From the NCBI GenBank assembly GCA_035626235.1, contig DASPOB010000068.1:1-38415 (forward strand): a stretch of DNA of 38,415 nt, read 5' to 3'. Both the position numbers and the translations under genes were made by a program. Shown here piece by piece: positions 22,596 through 29,975 of the stretch. This DNA is from DATFYP01 sp035626235 (lineage in GTDB: Archaea > Thermoproteota > Nitrososphaeria > Nitrososphaerales > Gagatemarchaeaceae). Each line of letters opens with the position of its first letter. The first letter of the stretch is position 1. The notes beneath the pieces were generated by a model that had not been told where the DNA came from, ran no database searches, and saw only the letters and a list, made by a program, of their open reading frames with translations.

Positions 22596-23195
22596 GTGAG
22601 CAAGGCTGCTGCCGACACCCTTGAGAAGGTCTCTGAAGAGTTCGAAGCCGGCGTCCTCTCCGACCTCCAGGAAGGGCGTGGACAGGCCCTGGCGCTCATC
22701 GAGTCGGAAAAGAAGGAGGCGTCGGCGGCGGTTGCCAAGACCCTGCAGTCAGGTGCCAAGCAGGCCGAGTCGCTCAAGAGGCAGATGATTGGAGCGGCCG
22801 AGCTCAAGGTGAGAAACGACCAGCTGAAGGCCATGGAGGAGGCAGTGAATAACGCGTTCTACGACGCTACTCGAGGCATCCGCAAGGTCTCGAAGGCACG
22901 CTACGAGAAGTGCATCGTCCATCTCATCAAGGAAGGAGTCGAAATCATTGGGCCGAAGGCGGCCGTTTCCTGCAGCGCGAAGGACAGAGACTTGGTGTCA
23001 GCGGTGGCAGGCAAACTCAGCAGGGGACCGGTAGCGCTCACGGTCGACCCGAACCCCTTTGACACCATCGGCGGAGTGGTCCTTACGGCAGGCGACGGCA
23101 ACGTGAGGTTCGACAACACCTTCGAGGCACGTCTCGAGAGGATGAAGCCCGCGCTCCGGAAAGAGGCAGCTGCGGTGCTCGGGCTCAAGCGCTGA
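22596..23195 (+). CDS. atpE: A-type ATP synthase peripheral-stalk subunit E
   Basis: The 199-aa protein has an N-terminal coiled-coil half (ALALIESEKKEASAAVAKTL) and the globular C-terminal half (EKCIVHLIKEGVEIIG, then DTIGGVVLTAGDGNVRFDNT, FEARLERM). That pattern is diagnostic for subunit E, which pairs with H in the stator stalk. It starts with GTG at 22596, 4 bases after atpF. A short gap with a GTTATTAGG box follows before atpA. Confidence 0.9.
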   Translation: MSKAAADTLEKVSEEFEAGVLSDLQEGRGQALALIESEKKEASAAVAKTLQSGAKQAESLKRQMIGAAELKVRNDQLKAMEEAVNNAFYDATRGIRKVSKARYEKCIVHLIKEGVEIIGPKAAVSCSAKDRDLVSAVAGKLSRGPVALTVDPNPFDTIGGVVLTAGDGNVRFDNTFEARLERMKPALRKEAAAVLGLKR

Positions 23196-23252
23196 CTCTT
23201 CGCTTCAAAACGTTATTAGGCCGAGATCTAGGACGCCCCAGAAGATTCCGTT

Positions 23253-25040
23253 TTGCCTGTCAAGGGGAAGATTGAATGGATCTCAGGTCCGGCCATAAAA
23301 GCCTCGGGGATGTCCTCCGCGAAAATGTACGAGGTGGTCCAGGTCGGGGAGGAGAAGCTCGTCGGCGAGGTCATCAAGCTAACAGGAGACATAGGCTTCG
23401 TCCAGGTCTACGAGTCCACAAGCGGCCTTCGGCCAGGAGAGCCCGTCGTAGGAACCGGCCAGCCCCTCTCTACAACCCTCGGTCCCGGGATGATAGGCAC
23501 AATCTACGATGGCCTCCAGAGACCACTCGACGTGATCGCCAAGAAGGCCGGCGCCTTCATCACGAGGGGAGTCACGGCCAATTCGATCCCCTTTAACAAG
23601 GAATGGCCGTTCGTCCCCTCTGTCAAACAAGGGGACAAGCTGGAGGGAGGATCGATCTTGGGCACCGTCCAGGAAACTCCACTCATAGAGCACAGGATTC
23701 TCGTCCCCCCGACTTCCCCCAAGGCCAAGGTCACAGACGTGGCGAAGGCAGGGAAGTACAAGATTGACGAGGCTGTTGTAACTGCCGAAGACAAGTCCGG
23801 GGCGAAGCTTGAGCTGAAGCTCTATCATTCTTGGCCCGTGAGGACTCCGAGGCCCATCCGCGAAAGGCTCGACCCGGAAATCCCTCTGATTACGGGACAG
23901 CGTGTGCTCGACTCCTTCTTCCCAATGTCGAAGGGGGGCACAGGAGCAATACCAGGGGCATTTGGGACTGGAAAGACGGTCAGTCTGCACAGCGTCGCGA
24001 AGTACGCCGACGCGAAGGTGGTCTTCCACATCGGCTGCGGGGAGCGCGGCAACGAGATGACTGAAGTCCTGGTGGAGTTCCCAGAGCTGACCGACCCCCA
24101 GAGCGGCCGGCCCCTCATGGAGCGGACGGTGCTCGTGGCCAACGTTAGCAACATGCCCGTGGCCGCGAGGGAGGCCAGCATCTACACTGGGGTCACCATG
24201 GCAGAGTACTACAGGGACATGGGCTACGACATCGTCCTCGTCGCTGACTCAACGAGCAGGTGGGCTGAAGCGCTCCGAGAAATCAGCGGCAGGCTCGAAG
24301 AGATGCCGGCCGAGGAGGGCTACCCGTCGTACCTGGCTTCAAGGCTGGCTGAGTTCTACGAGAGGGCAGGCAGGGTCGACCTGCTTGGCACTCCTTCCCG
24401 CGCCGGGTCAATCACTCTCATAGGTGCCGTCTCGCCCGCCGGAGGGGACTTCACCGAGCCGGTCACATCCCAGACCATCAGGTTCGTGAAGAACTTCTGG
24501 GCCTTGGACGCGCGGCTGGCATACTCGAGGCATTACCCATCAATCAACTGGATGACTTCGTACTCAGGCTACGTAGAGTCGGTGAGCAAGTGGTGGGGAG
24601 GCAAGGTCGACAAGGATTGGTTCACCGTGAGGGCCGAAGCTTACGCAGTGCTCCAGCGGGAGGACGCCCTCAAGGAAATCGTCCGGCTTCTGGGCCCGGA
24701 GGCTCTCCCGGACGAGGAGAAACTCATCCTCGACGTGGCACGGATGATCCAGATAGGGTTCCTTCAGCAGAACGCCTACGACGACGTGGACGCATACTGC
24801 AGCCCACAGAAGCAGTTCACGATGATGAGGATGTTCGTGCGGTTCCACCAGGAGGCACTCAGGTCGATCCGCAACGGAGTCCCTCTGGCGAGGATTAGGG
24901 GAATGCAGGTCATCGCCCCCATGCTCAGGGCGAAGTTCGCGATCAAGAGCGAGGAGCCGGAAAAGCTTCAGGCCTTGGCCAAACAGATGCTCGACGAATT
25001 CGCTTCGCTCGGGGGGGTGCAGGAGGTCAAGGCATCGTGA
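23253..25040 (+). CDS. atpA: A-type ATP synthase catalytic subunit A
   Basis: The 595-aa subunit has the N-terminal barrel, the A-type insertion (bulge) domain (KEWPFVPSVKQGDKLEGG), the catalytic P-loop GAFGTGKTVSLHS, the GCGERGNEMTEVL segment, Walker B DIVLVADSTSRWAEAL, and a C-terminal helical bundle. It hydrolyses or makes ATP in the A3B3 headpiece. It starts at TTG 23253; a GTTATTAGG box ~35 bases upstream could give it a second promoter. GTGA overlap with atpB. Confidence 0.95.
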   Translation: MPVKGKIEWISGPAIKASGMSSAKMYEVVQVGEEKLVGEVIKLTGDIGFVQVYESTSGLRPGEPVVGTGQPLSTTLGPGMIGTIYDGLQRPLDVIAKKAGAFITRGVTANSIPFNKEWPFVPSVKQGDKLEGGSILGTVQETPLIEHRILVPPTSPKAKVTDVAKAGKYKIDEAVVTAEDKSGAKLELKLYHSWPVRTPRPIRERLDPEIPLITGQRVLDSFFPMSKGGTGAIPGAFGTGKTVSLHSVAKYADAKVVFHIGCGERGNEMTEVLVEFPELTDPQSGRPLMERTVLVANVSNMPVAAREASIYTGVTMAEYYRDMGYDIVLVADSTSRWAEALREISGRLEEMPAEEGYPSYLASRLAEFYERAGRVDLLGTPSRAGSITLIGAVSPAGGDFTEPVTSQTIRFVKNFWALDARLAYSRHYPSINWMTSYSGYVESVSKWWGGKVDKDWFTVRAEAYAVLQREDALKEIVRLLGPEALPDEEKLILDVARMIQIGFLQQNAYDDVDAYCSPQKQFTMMRMFVRFHQEALRSIRNGVPLARIRGMQVIAPMLRAKFAIKSEEPEKLQALAKQMLDEFASLGGVQEVKAS

Positions 25041-26449
25041 GCAGGTCGTCCTCGGGCCTCGAGTACAGCAAGGTGGCCGAAATCAGGGGCCCTCTCCTCG
25101 TGGTCGACGGCGTCGACAGGGCGGCATTCGACGAACTGGTAGAAATCGAGGATGTCGAGGGGAAGAGGAGGCTCGCAAGGGTCCTTGAGACGGGATTCGG
25201 CAAGGCGGTCGTCCAAGTCTTCGAGGGAACGTCAGGACTCTCGATAAGCGGGACGAAGGCGAGGTTCCTTGGTAAGACGATGCAGCTGCCGGTCTCCGAC
25301 CAGCTTCTCGGGAGGGTCTTCGACGGGCTTGGCAGGCCGCTCGACAGTCTGCCCGAGCCGGTGGCCAAGAGTTTTCTCGACGTGAACGGAGCTCCAATCA
25401 ACCCTGAGCGGAGGGACTACCCGACCGACCTCATCCAGACGGGGGTCTCGGTCATAGACGGCATGCTCACGCTCGTGAGGGGCCAGAAGCTCCCCATATT
25501 CTCGGGGGCTGGAATGCCCCACAACATGCTTGCCGCCCAGGTGGCCAGGCAGGCGACCGTCGTTGGCGAGGGCGAGGAGTTCGCGGTCGTCTTCGCCGCC
25601 GTGGGGGTTTCCTCCAGCGAGGCAACCTTCTTTCAGCGGACCCTCGCCGAGTCGGGGGCAATCCGTAGGAGCATCCTTTACCTCAACCTGGCGGACGATC
25701 CTGCCATCGAGAGGATAATCACCCCCCGCGTCGCGCTCACGGCGGCCGAATACCTCGCCTTCGAGCTCGACATGCACGTACTTGTGATCATCACTGACAT
25801 AACGAACTACGCCGAGGCGCTGAGGGAGATATCGGCCGCCAGAGAGGAGGTCCCGGGGCGGAAGGGCTTCCCCGGCTACCTTTACACCGACCTCGCCACC
25901 CTTTACGAGCGCGCGGGGAGGATCAAGGGGAAGAAGGGAAGCATCACCCAGATGCCGATTCTGTCGATGCCGAGCGACGACGTGACGCATCCAATCCCTG
26001 ACCTCACGGGCTACATCACCGAGGGCCAGGTCTTTCTCGGCAGGGAACTCTTCAGGAAGGGTCTCTACCCCCCAGTCTACGTCCTCTCGAGCCTCAGCAG
26101 GCTCATGGGCCCCGCACTCGGCCACGTAATCAAGCAGGGGAAGGCGCGGCCCGACCATCACCAGGTCGGCAACCAGCTCTACAACGCCTACGCGAGGGCT
26201 GTGGAGCTGAGAGCGCTCGCGGAGATCGTCGGAAAGTCTGGGTTGACCGGGTCCGACCTGAGCTACCTCTCGTTCGGGGACGAGTTCGAGCAGAAGTACC
26301 TCAATCAGGGGTACGAAGAGAACAGGACCTTCGAGGACACGCTAAGGATAGCATGGGAAACCCTTTCGGTTCTTCCCCAGAACGAGCTCACCAACATCAA
26401 GGAAGAGTTCATCGAGAAACACTACGTGGCGAAAGAGCCGGCTGGTTAG
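25037..26449 (+). CDS. atpB: A-type ATP synthase regulatory subunit B
   Basis: The 470-aa non-catalytic B subunit has the expected VFDGLGRPLD, DVNGAPINPERRDYPTDLIQ and LPIFSGAGMPHNMLAAQVAR; a true P-loop GxGKT is replaced by GAGMPHN. Later come EVPGRKGFPGYLYTDLATLY and PILSMPSDDVTHPIPDLTGY, and a C-terminal bundle. It alternates with A in the headpiece. GTG start, overlapping the atpA stop by 4 bases. Confidence 0.95.
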   Translation: MSRSSSGLEYSKVAEIRGPLLVVDGVDRAAFDELVEIEDVEGKRRLARVLETGFGKAVVQVFEGTSGLSISGTKARFLGKTMQLPVSDQLLGRVFDGLGRPLDSLPEPVAKSFLDVNGAPINPERRDYPTDLIQTGVSVIDGMLTLVRGQKLPIFSGAGMPHNMLAAQVARQATVVGEGEEFAVVFAAVGVSSSEATFFQRTLAESGAIRRSILYLNLADDPAIERIITPRVALTAAEYLAFELDMHVLVIITDITNYAEALREISAAREEVPGRKGFPGYLYTDLATLYERAGRIKGKKGSITQMPILSMPSDDVTHPIPDLTGYITEGQVFLGRELFRKGLYPPVYVLSSLSRLMGPALGHVIKQGKARPDHHQVGNQLYNAYARAVELRALAEIVGKSGLTGSDLSYLSFGDEFEQKYLNQGYEENRTFEDTLRIAWETLSVLPQNELTNIKEEFIEKHYVAKEPAG

Positions 26450-26450
26450 A

Positions 26451-27092
26451 GTGTCAGTAGCTTCCGGTTCGGCGGTCCTTCCGACCAAGATTGAGCTGAT
26501 AGGGACCAGGAGGAGGCTCGCCACTGCCGTGAGGGTGAAGAAAGTGCTCGACGACAAGCGGGACGTCCTCCTCAAGCGCCTCGACGAGATGATAGTACAG
26601 GCGGGGGAGGCCCGAGACGAGATAACGCAGCCTCTTTCTGACGCGTACCTCGCGCTATATGACGCCTATCTGAAGCTCGGGCCCCTGAGGCTGGAGGGGG
26701 TGGCGGCCAACACGCCGCCTGGAATGGAAGCCGAAGTGACCGTCCGCCGGGTCGTCGACGTGGACATCCCTTCTGTCAAGCTCTCAGAGAAGGAGGTGGG
26801 GATGACCTACGGATTCGCAGACACAAACGTCGCCGTCGACAGGGCGTCTATGCAGATGAGGCGGGTTCTCCCTTCCATCTTCAAGGCCGCAGAGTACGAG
26901 AACGCGATCTTCAGACTAGCCAAGGAGCTAGAAAGGACCCAGCGGCTGCTTAACGCCTTGGAGTATATGATCATCCCCCGCTACGAGACGTCCATCCGCT
27001 TCATTCAGCAGACACTAGAGGAGAGGGAGAGGGAGGAGTTCACCAGGCTAAAGCATGTAAAGAAGGTCCTCGAAAGGAGGGCGGCAGGATGA
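26451..27092 (+). CDS. atpD: A-type ATP synthase rotor-shaft subunit D
   Basis: The 213-aa subunit D has two long antiparallel helices: TKIELIGTRRRLATAVRVKK at the N-terminus and ELERTQRLLNALEYMIIPRY then ETSIRFIQQTLEEREREEFT towards the C-terminus, with a short loop region between them. It forms the central shaft inside A3B3. It starts with GTG one base after atpB and its stop overlaps the 45-aa ORF (ATGA). Confidence 0.93.
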   Translation: MSVASGSAVLPTKIELIGTRRRLATAVRVKKVLDDKRDVLLKRLDEMIVQAGEARDEITQPLSDAYLALYDAYLKLGPLRLEGVAANTPPGMEAEVTVRRVVDVDIPSVKLSEKEVGMTYGFADTNVAVDRASMQMRRVLPSIFKAAEYENAIFRLAKELERTQRLLNALEYMIIPRYETSIRFIQQTLEEREREEFTRLKHVKKVLERRAAG

Positions 27093-27226
27093 GCGCAGAC
27101 ATAACCGCCGAACCGTTCAAGTCGGCGTCCGAGAAGGTGGAAGAGGCCCACCAGAGTTCCGTCAAGGAGCTTCGCGCCAAGGTCGCCAAGGCAAAGTCCG
27201 AGGCCCTGGCGAAGGTCAAGACTTAG
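27089..27226 (+). CDS. 45-aa helical ORF at the end of the ATP synthase operon
   Basis: An ATG overlaps the atpD stop by 4 bases and opens 45 residues ending at TAG 27224-27226. The sequence is a single amphipathic helix rich in Ala/Lys/Glu (SASEKVEEAHQSSVKELRA, then KVAKAKSEALAKVKT). Coupling to atpD and its composition, close to subunit H, suggest an accessory helix of the stalk or an assembly factor. No family is recognised. It converges on the 78-aa membrane protein gene with 11 bases overlap. Confidence 0.6.
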   Translation: MSADITAEPFKSASEKVEEAHQSSVKELRAKVAKAKSEALAKVKT

Positions 27227-27452
27227 CCCAGCTGCTTCTGGCGACCAACGCCGTTATCACCTTTACCAGGATTACGATCGACGCCAGGAAGCCGATGGTG
27301 GAAAATGCTATGGCCAGGATGGTCTTCGAGTAGCCCACGGCGTCTCCGACGTAGAACCCCAGGTAGACGCCCAGTAGGACCAACGGCGCGATCACCAGCG
27401 GGGTGATCAGAATAACTGACAGCACCGGGTTGCCTCTTTTCCTGGCGGACAC
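27216..27452 (-). CDS. 78-aa two-helix membrane protein, AtpI/AtpZ-like in style
   Basis: Two hydrophobic helices (ISVILITPLVIAPLVLLGVY-like, residues ~12-35; ILAIAFSTIGFLASIVILVK) are separated by a Gly/Asp loop (GFYVGDAVGYSK). The loop pattern of GxxxGxxxGD recalls AtpI/AtpZ assembly factors of ATP synthases. Positioned against the ATP synthase operon on the other strand. The GTG at 27452 lies 27 bases from a TTTAAC box (27474-27482), so it is leaderless. Homology is a hypothesis. Confidence 0.5.
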   Translation of the reverse strand: MSARKRGNPVLSVILITPLVIAPLVLLGVYLGFYVGDAVGYSKTILAIAFSTIGFLASIVILVKVITALVARSSWAKS

Positions 27453-27473
27453 AAGTGCGGGGACGTTGCCTGA

Positions 27474-27482
27474 CGTTAAATC
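27474..27482 (-). promoter_or_regulatory. TATA-like box for the 78-aa membrane protein
   Basis: Minus-strand GATTTAACG is centred 26-27 bases before the GTG start at 27452. Confidence 0.5.
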
Positions 27483-27512
27483 GTTTCGGGCCGCACGGGC
27501 GGTACGGCTATC

Positions 27513-29822
27513 CTACTCACACTTCGAGTACCCGCACGTGGAGCACCTGTAGCATCCGTTCTCGAAGACTAGGGTGTCTTCATGGCAGTCCGGGCAGGTG
27601 GCTCCGAGAGGGCGCATCCTAGGCCCCTGGGGCTGCAGCGGGATGGTCGACTCCTTCACTACGTGGTTGAGGGTCAGGAGCTCCAGGGCCTTCGCTATCG
27701 CGTCTGGAATCGAGAGGAGCTGCGTACCCTCGTCCCAGGAGACGTACTTCCCCTTGATGCCTTTCAGCGTGGAAACGACACTCTGAGCGTCTCCTCCGTG
27801 CTGCAGATAGAGGCTGATCAACCTACCCAGGGCCTCCGCGTCGGCCTTTTCGTCCCCTCCTGACTTGCCGAGGGTCACGAAGACCTCCTTCAACTCGCCG
27901 TCGACGAGGTTCGCCGTCAGATAGAGCGCCCCCTGGGGAAGCTTGAGTTTGAGGGTTTTGCCCTCCATCAGCCTGGGCCGCTCGAAGGTCATCCTCTGTT
28001 CCTCCTCCTTCCTTGGCACCTTCTCGGTCTCCAAGATTCCTTCCCTGCTTCCCTCCCTGTACACCGTTATGCCCTTGCACCCCAGCTTCCAGGCCTGCGT
28101 GTAGACGTTCTCGACTTCGTCCAGTGTTATCTCCTCGGGGAGGTTGACCGTGCTCGATATCGCCGTGTCGATGTGTTTCTGGATGGTCGCCTGCATCCTC
28201 ACCCTCATCTCCGGCCTGATCTGGTGGGATGTCACGAAGTAGTTCGGGAGCTGCCCCTCGTCGGCCGACCCGCTGAGGGCCATGTATTCCTTCACCAGCG
28301 GGTGGAACACCTTGAATTCACCCTCGCTGAGCGACTTGCTTCTCCTCGTGTAGTAGAGCGCGAACACCGGCTCGACCCCGCTCGAGCATCCAGCCAGAAT
28401 CGACCCCGAGCCGACGGGGGGGATTGTCGTGACCGCGGCGTTCCTGATACCCTGGGTCCTGATTTTCTCCTTCACTCTGCCATCCAGCCTCTGGATGAAA
28501 GGCTGGGCGAGGTGCTTCTCGGCGTCGAAGGCCGGAAAGCTCCCCTTCTCCTTCGCCAGCTCCGTCGAGTAGTCGTATATTACATTCTTGATTCTCTCGA
28601 AGAGATGGTCGACGTACTCGATGGTCGACTCATCGTCGTACTTTAGGCCGAGCTTGATTAGCATGTCTCCCAGACCCGTTATGCCTGTGCCTATCCTTCT
28701 GCTCCAGAGAGAGGCCTTCTTCTGCTGAGGCAGCGGATGTCTCTCGGCGTTGTAGTCGAGAACGTTGTCGAGGAACCTGACGGCGAATTGGCAGGCCCTG
28801 GTGAGCGCCTCCTCGTCGATGCTTGCGCGCTCAGTGAAGGGCTCTTTGACGAAGGCACTGAGGTTGACCGAGCCAAGGCAGCAGCAGCCGTAGCTCTCTA
28901 GGGTCTGCTCGCTGCACGGGTTGACCCCTTCGACCTCCATGCCGCCGTATTCGGTGGTCGAGTCTCTCTTGATGGTGTCCCAGAAGAGGACTCCCGGCTC
29001 AGCGGATTCCCAAGCTCCCCTGACCAGCGACTTCCATACTTCCCTCGCCCTGACGGTCCTCGCCACGTCCGCCTTCTCGTTCTTGAAACGGAGAAGGAAG
29101 TCAGCGTCCGATTCAACGGCCCGCATGAAGTCGTCCGTTATCTTGACCGATATGTTGGCGTAGTTGACTTTCTTCAGGTCGCGCTTGACGGTAATGAAGT
29201 CCATGATGTCAGGATGGTCGACCCGTATCGTGATCATCAACGCCCCTCTCCTTCCCGCTTGGCCGATGGTGCCTGTGGTGGTCGAGAGTAACTCCATGAA
29301 CGAGACCGACCCGGAGCTGTAGATGGCGGCGTTGTTGACCGGCGCCCCCCTCGGCCTGAGCACCGAGATGTCTGTCCCCACGCCTCCGCCGAAGCTGTAT
29401 GTCCTGGCCGCCTCCTTGCACCAGTCGAAGATGGATTCGATCGAGTCCTCCTTGATCTTGAAGAAGTAACAGTTGAGCAGGGTTGACTTTCTGGACTGCC
29501 CAGCGCCGAAGAGAACTCTCCCCCCAGGGACAAACCTGAAATCCTGAAGCAGCCAGTAGAACTTGGTGGTCCACTCCTTCCGCTTCTCGTCGTTCTGCTC
29601 GGGCAGGGCCAGCTCCATGGCCACGCGGCGCCAGAGTTCCTCAGGAGTCTTTTCTACCTGTTTCCCGTACTGGTCTCTCAGAGCGTACTTCTCGTAGAAA
29701 ACTCTCGCCCGCAGTTCATCCCCGCCGAATGCTGCGAGAGTCTCTATGGGGAGCTTTACCTCCCCCCTTTCCTGCTCTGCGGCGTCCGCAGAGTCACGTG
29801 GATTTTCAGCGATAGACGTCAT
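27513..29822 (-). CDS. nrdJ: Adenosylcobalamin-dependent (class II) ribonucleotide reductase
   Basis: The 769-aa enzyme reduces ribonucleotides using a B12-derived radical. Signatures: LLNCYFFKI with the first redox Cys, TYSFGGGVGTDISVLRPRGA, the active-site loop NPCSEQTLESYGCCCLGSVN, GCSSGVEPVFALYY, and a C-terminal zinc/redox tail CPDCHEDTLVFENGCYRC, STCGYSKC. ATG 29822 (MTSIAEN) is preferred over 29843: a TATATATT box at 29853-29860 predicts a start at ~29829. It is downstream of, and on the same strand as, the wHTH/ATP-cone/NrdD-like gene. B12 dependence links it functionally to the ECF/DUF4430 pair (inference). Confidence 0.93.
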   Translation of the reverse strand: MTSIAENPRDSADAAEQERGEVKLPIETLAAFGGDELRARVFYEKYALRDQYGKQVEKTPEELWRRVAMELALPEQNDEKRKEWTTKFYWLLQDFRFVPGGRVLFGAGQSRKSTLLNCYFFKIKEDSIESIFDWCKEAARTYSFGGGVGTDISVLRPRGAPVNNAAIYSSGSVSFMELLSTTTGTIGQAGRRGALMITIRVDHPDIMDFITVKRDLKKVNYANISVKITDDFMRAVESDADFLLRFKNEKADVARTVRAREVWKSLVRGAWESAEPGVLFWDTIKRDSTTEYGGMEVEGVNPCSEQTLESYGCCCLGSVNLSAFVKEPFTERASIDEEALTRACQFAVRFLDNVLDYNAERHPLPQQKKASLWSRRIGTGITGLGDMLIKLGLKYDDESTIEYVDHLFERIKNVIYDYSTELAKEKGSFPAFDAEKHLAQPFIQRLDGRVKEKIRTQGIRNAAVTTIPPVGSGSILAGCSSGVEPVFALYYTRRSKSLSEGEFKVFHPLVKEYMALSGSADEGQLPNYFVTSHQIRPEMRVRMQATIQKHIDTAISSTVNLPEEITLDEVENVYTQAWKLGCKGITVYREGSREGILETEKVPRKEEEQRMTFERPRLMEGKTLKLKLPQGALYLTANLVDGELKEVFVTLGKSGGDEKADAEALGRLISLYLQHGGDAQSVVSTLKGIKGKYVSWDEGTQLLSIPDAIAKALELLTLNHVVKESTIPLQPQGPRMRPLGATCPDCHEDTLVFENGCYRCSTCGYSKCE

Positions 29823-29852
29823 AATCCTTGACCTGCATCCCATATTCGACGA

Positions 29853-29860
29853 TATATATT
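29853..29860 (-). promoter_or_regulatory. TATA box for nrdJ
   Basis: TATATATT (AATATATA on the minus strand) is centred about 27 bases ahead of the probable start of nrdJ. Confidence 0.65.
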
Positions 29861-29881
29861 TCGCTCTTGGCTAATGCCCCG

Positions 29882-29951
29882 TTGACAATTGGGGGGTTCG
29901 CCTTCGAGCGACTGGCGGCATGAAGCGTTCTGTAGTGAACTCTTTTTGACA
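29882..29951 (-). promoter_or_regulatory. Candidate operator motifs upstream of nrdJ
   Basis: Two copies of a TTGACA/TGTCAA core lie upstream of nrdJ: minus-strand ATTGTCAA (29882-29889) and CTTTTTGACA (29942-29951, read as TGTCAAAAAG on the minus strand). A matching TGTCAAAAG overlaps the promoter of the adjacent wHTH gene at 32082-32090. The shared word suggests one regulator, but statistics were not done. Confidence 0.3.
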
Positions 29952-29975
29952 GGATGTTAACTCGATTCGCGCGTC

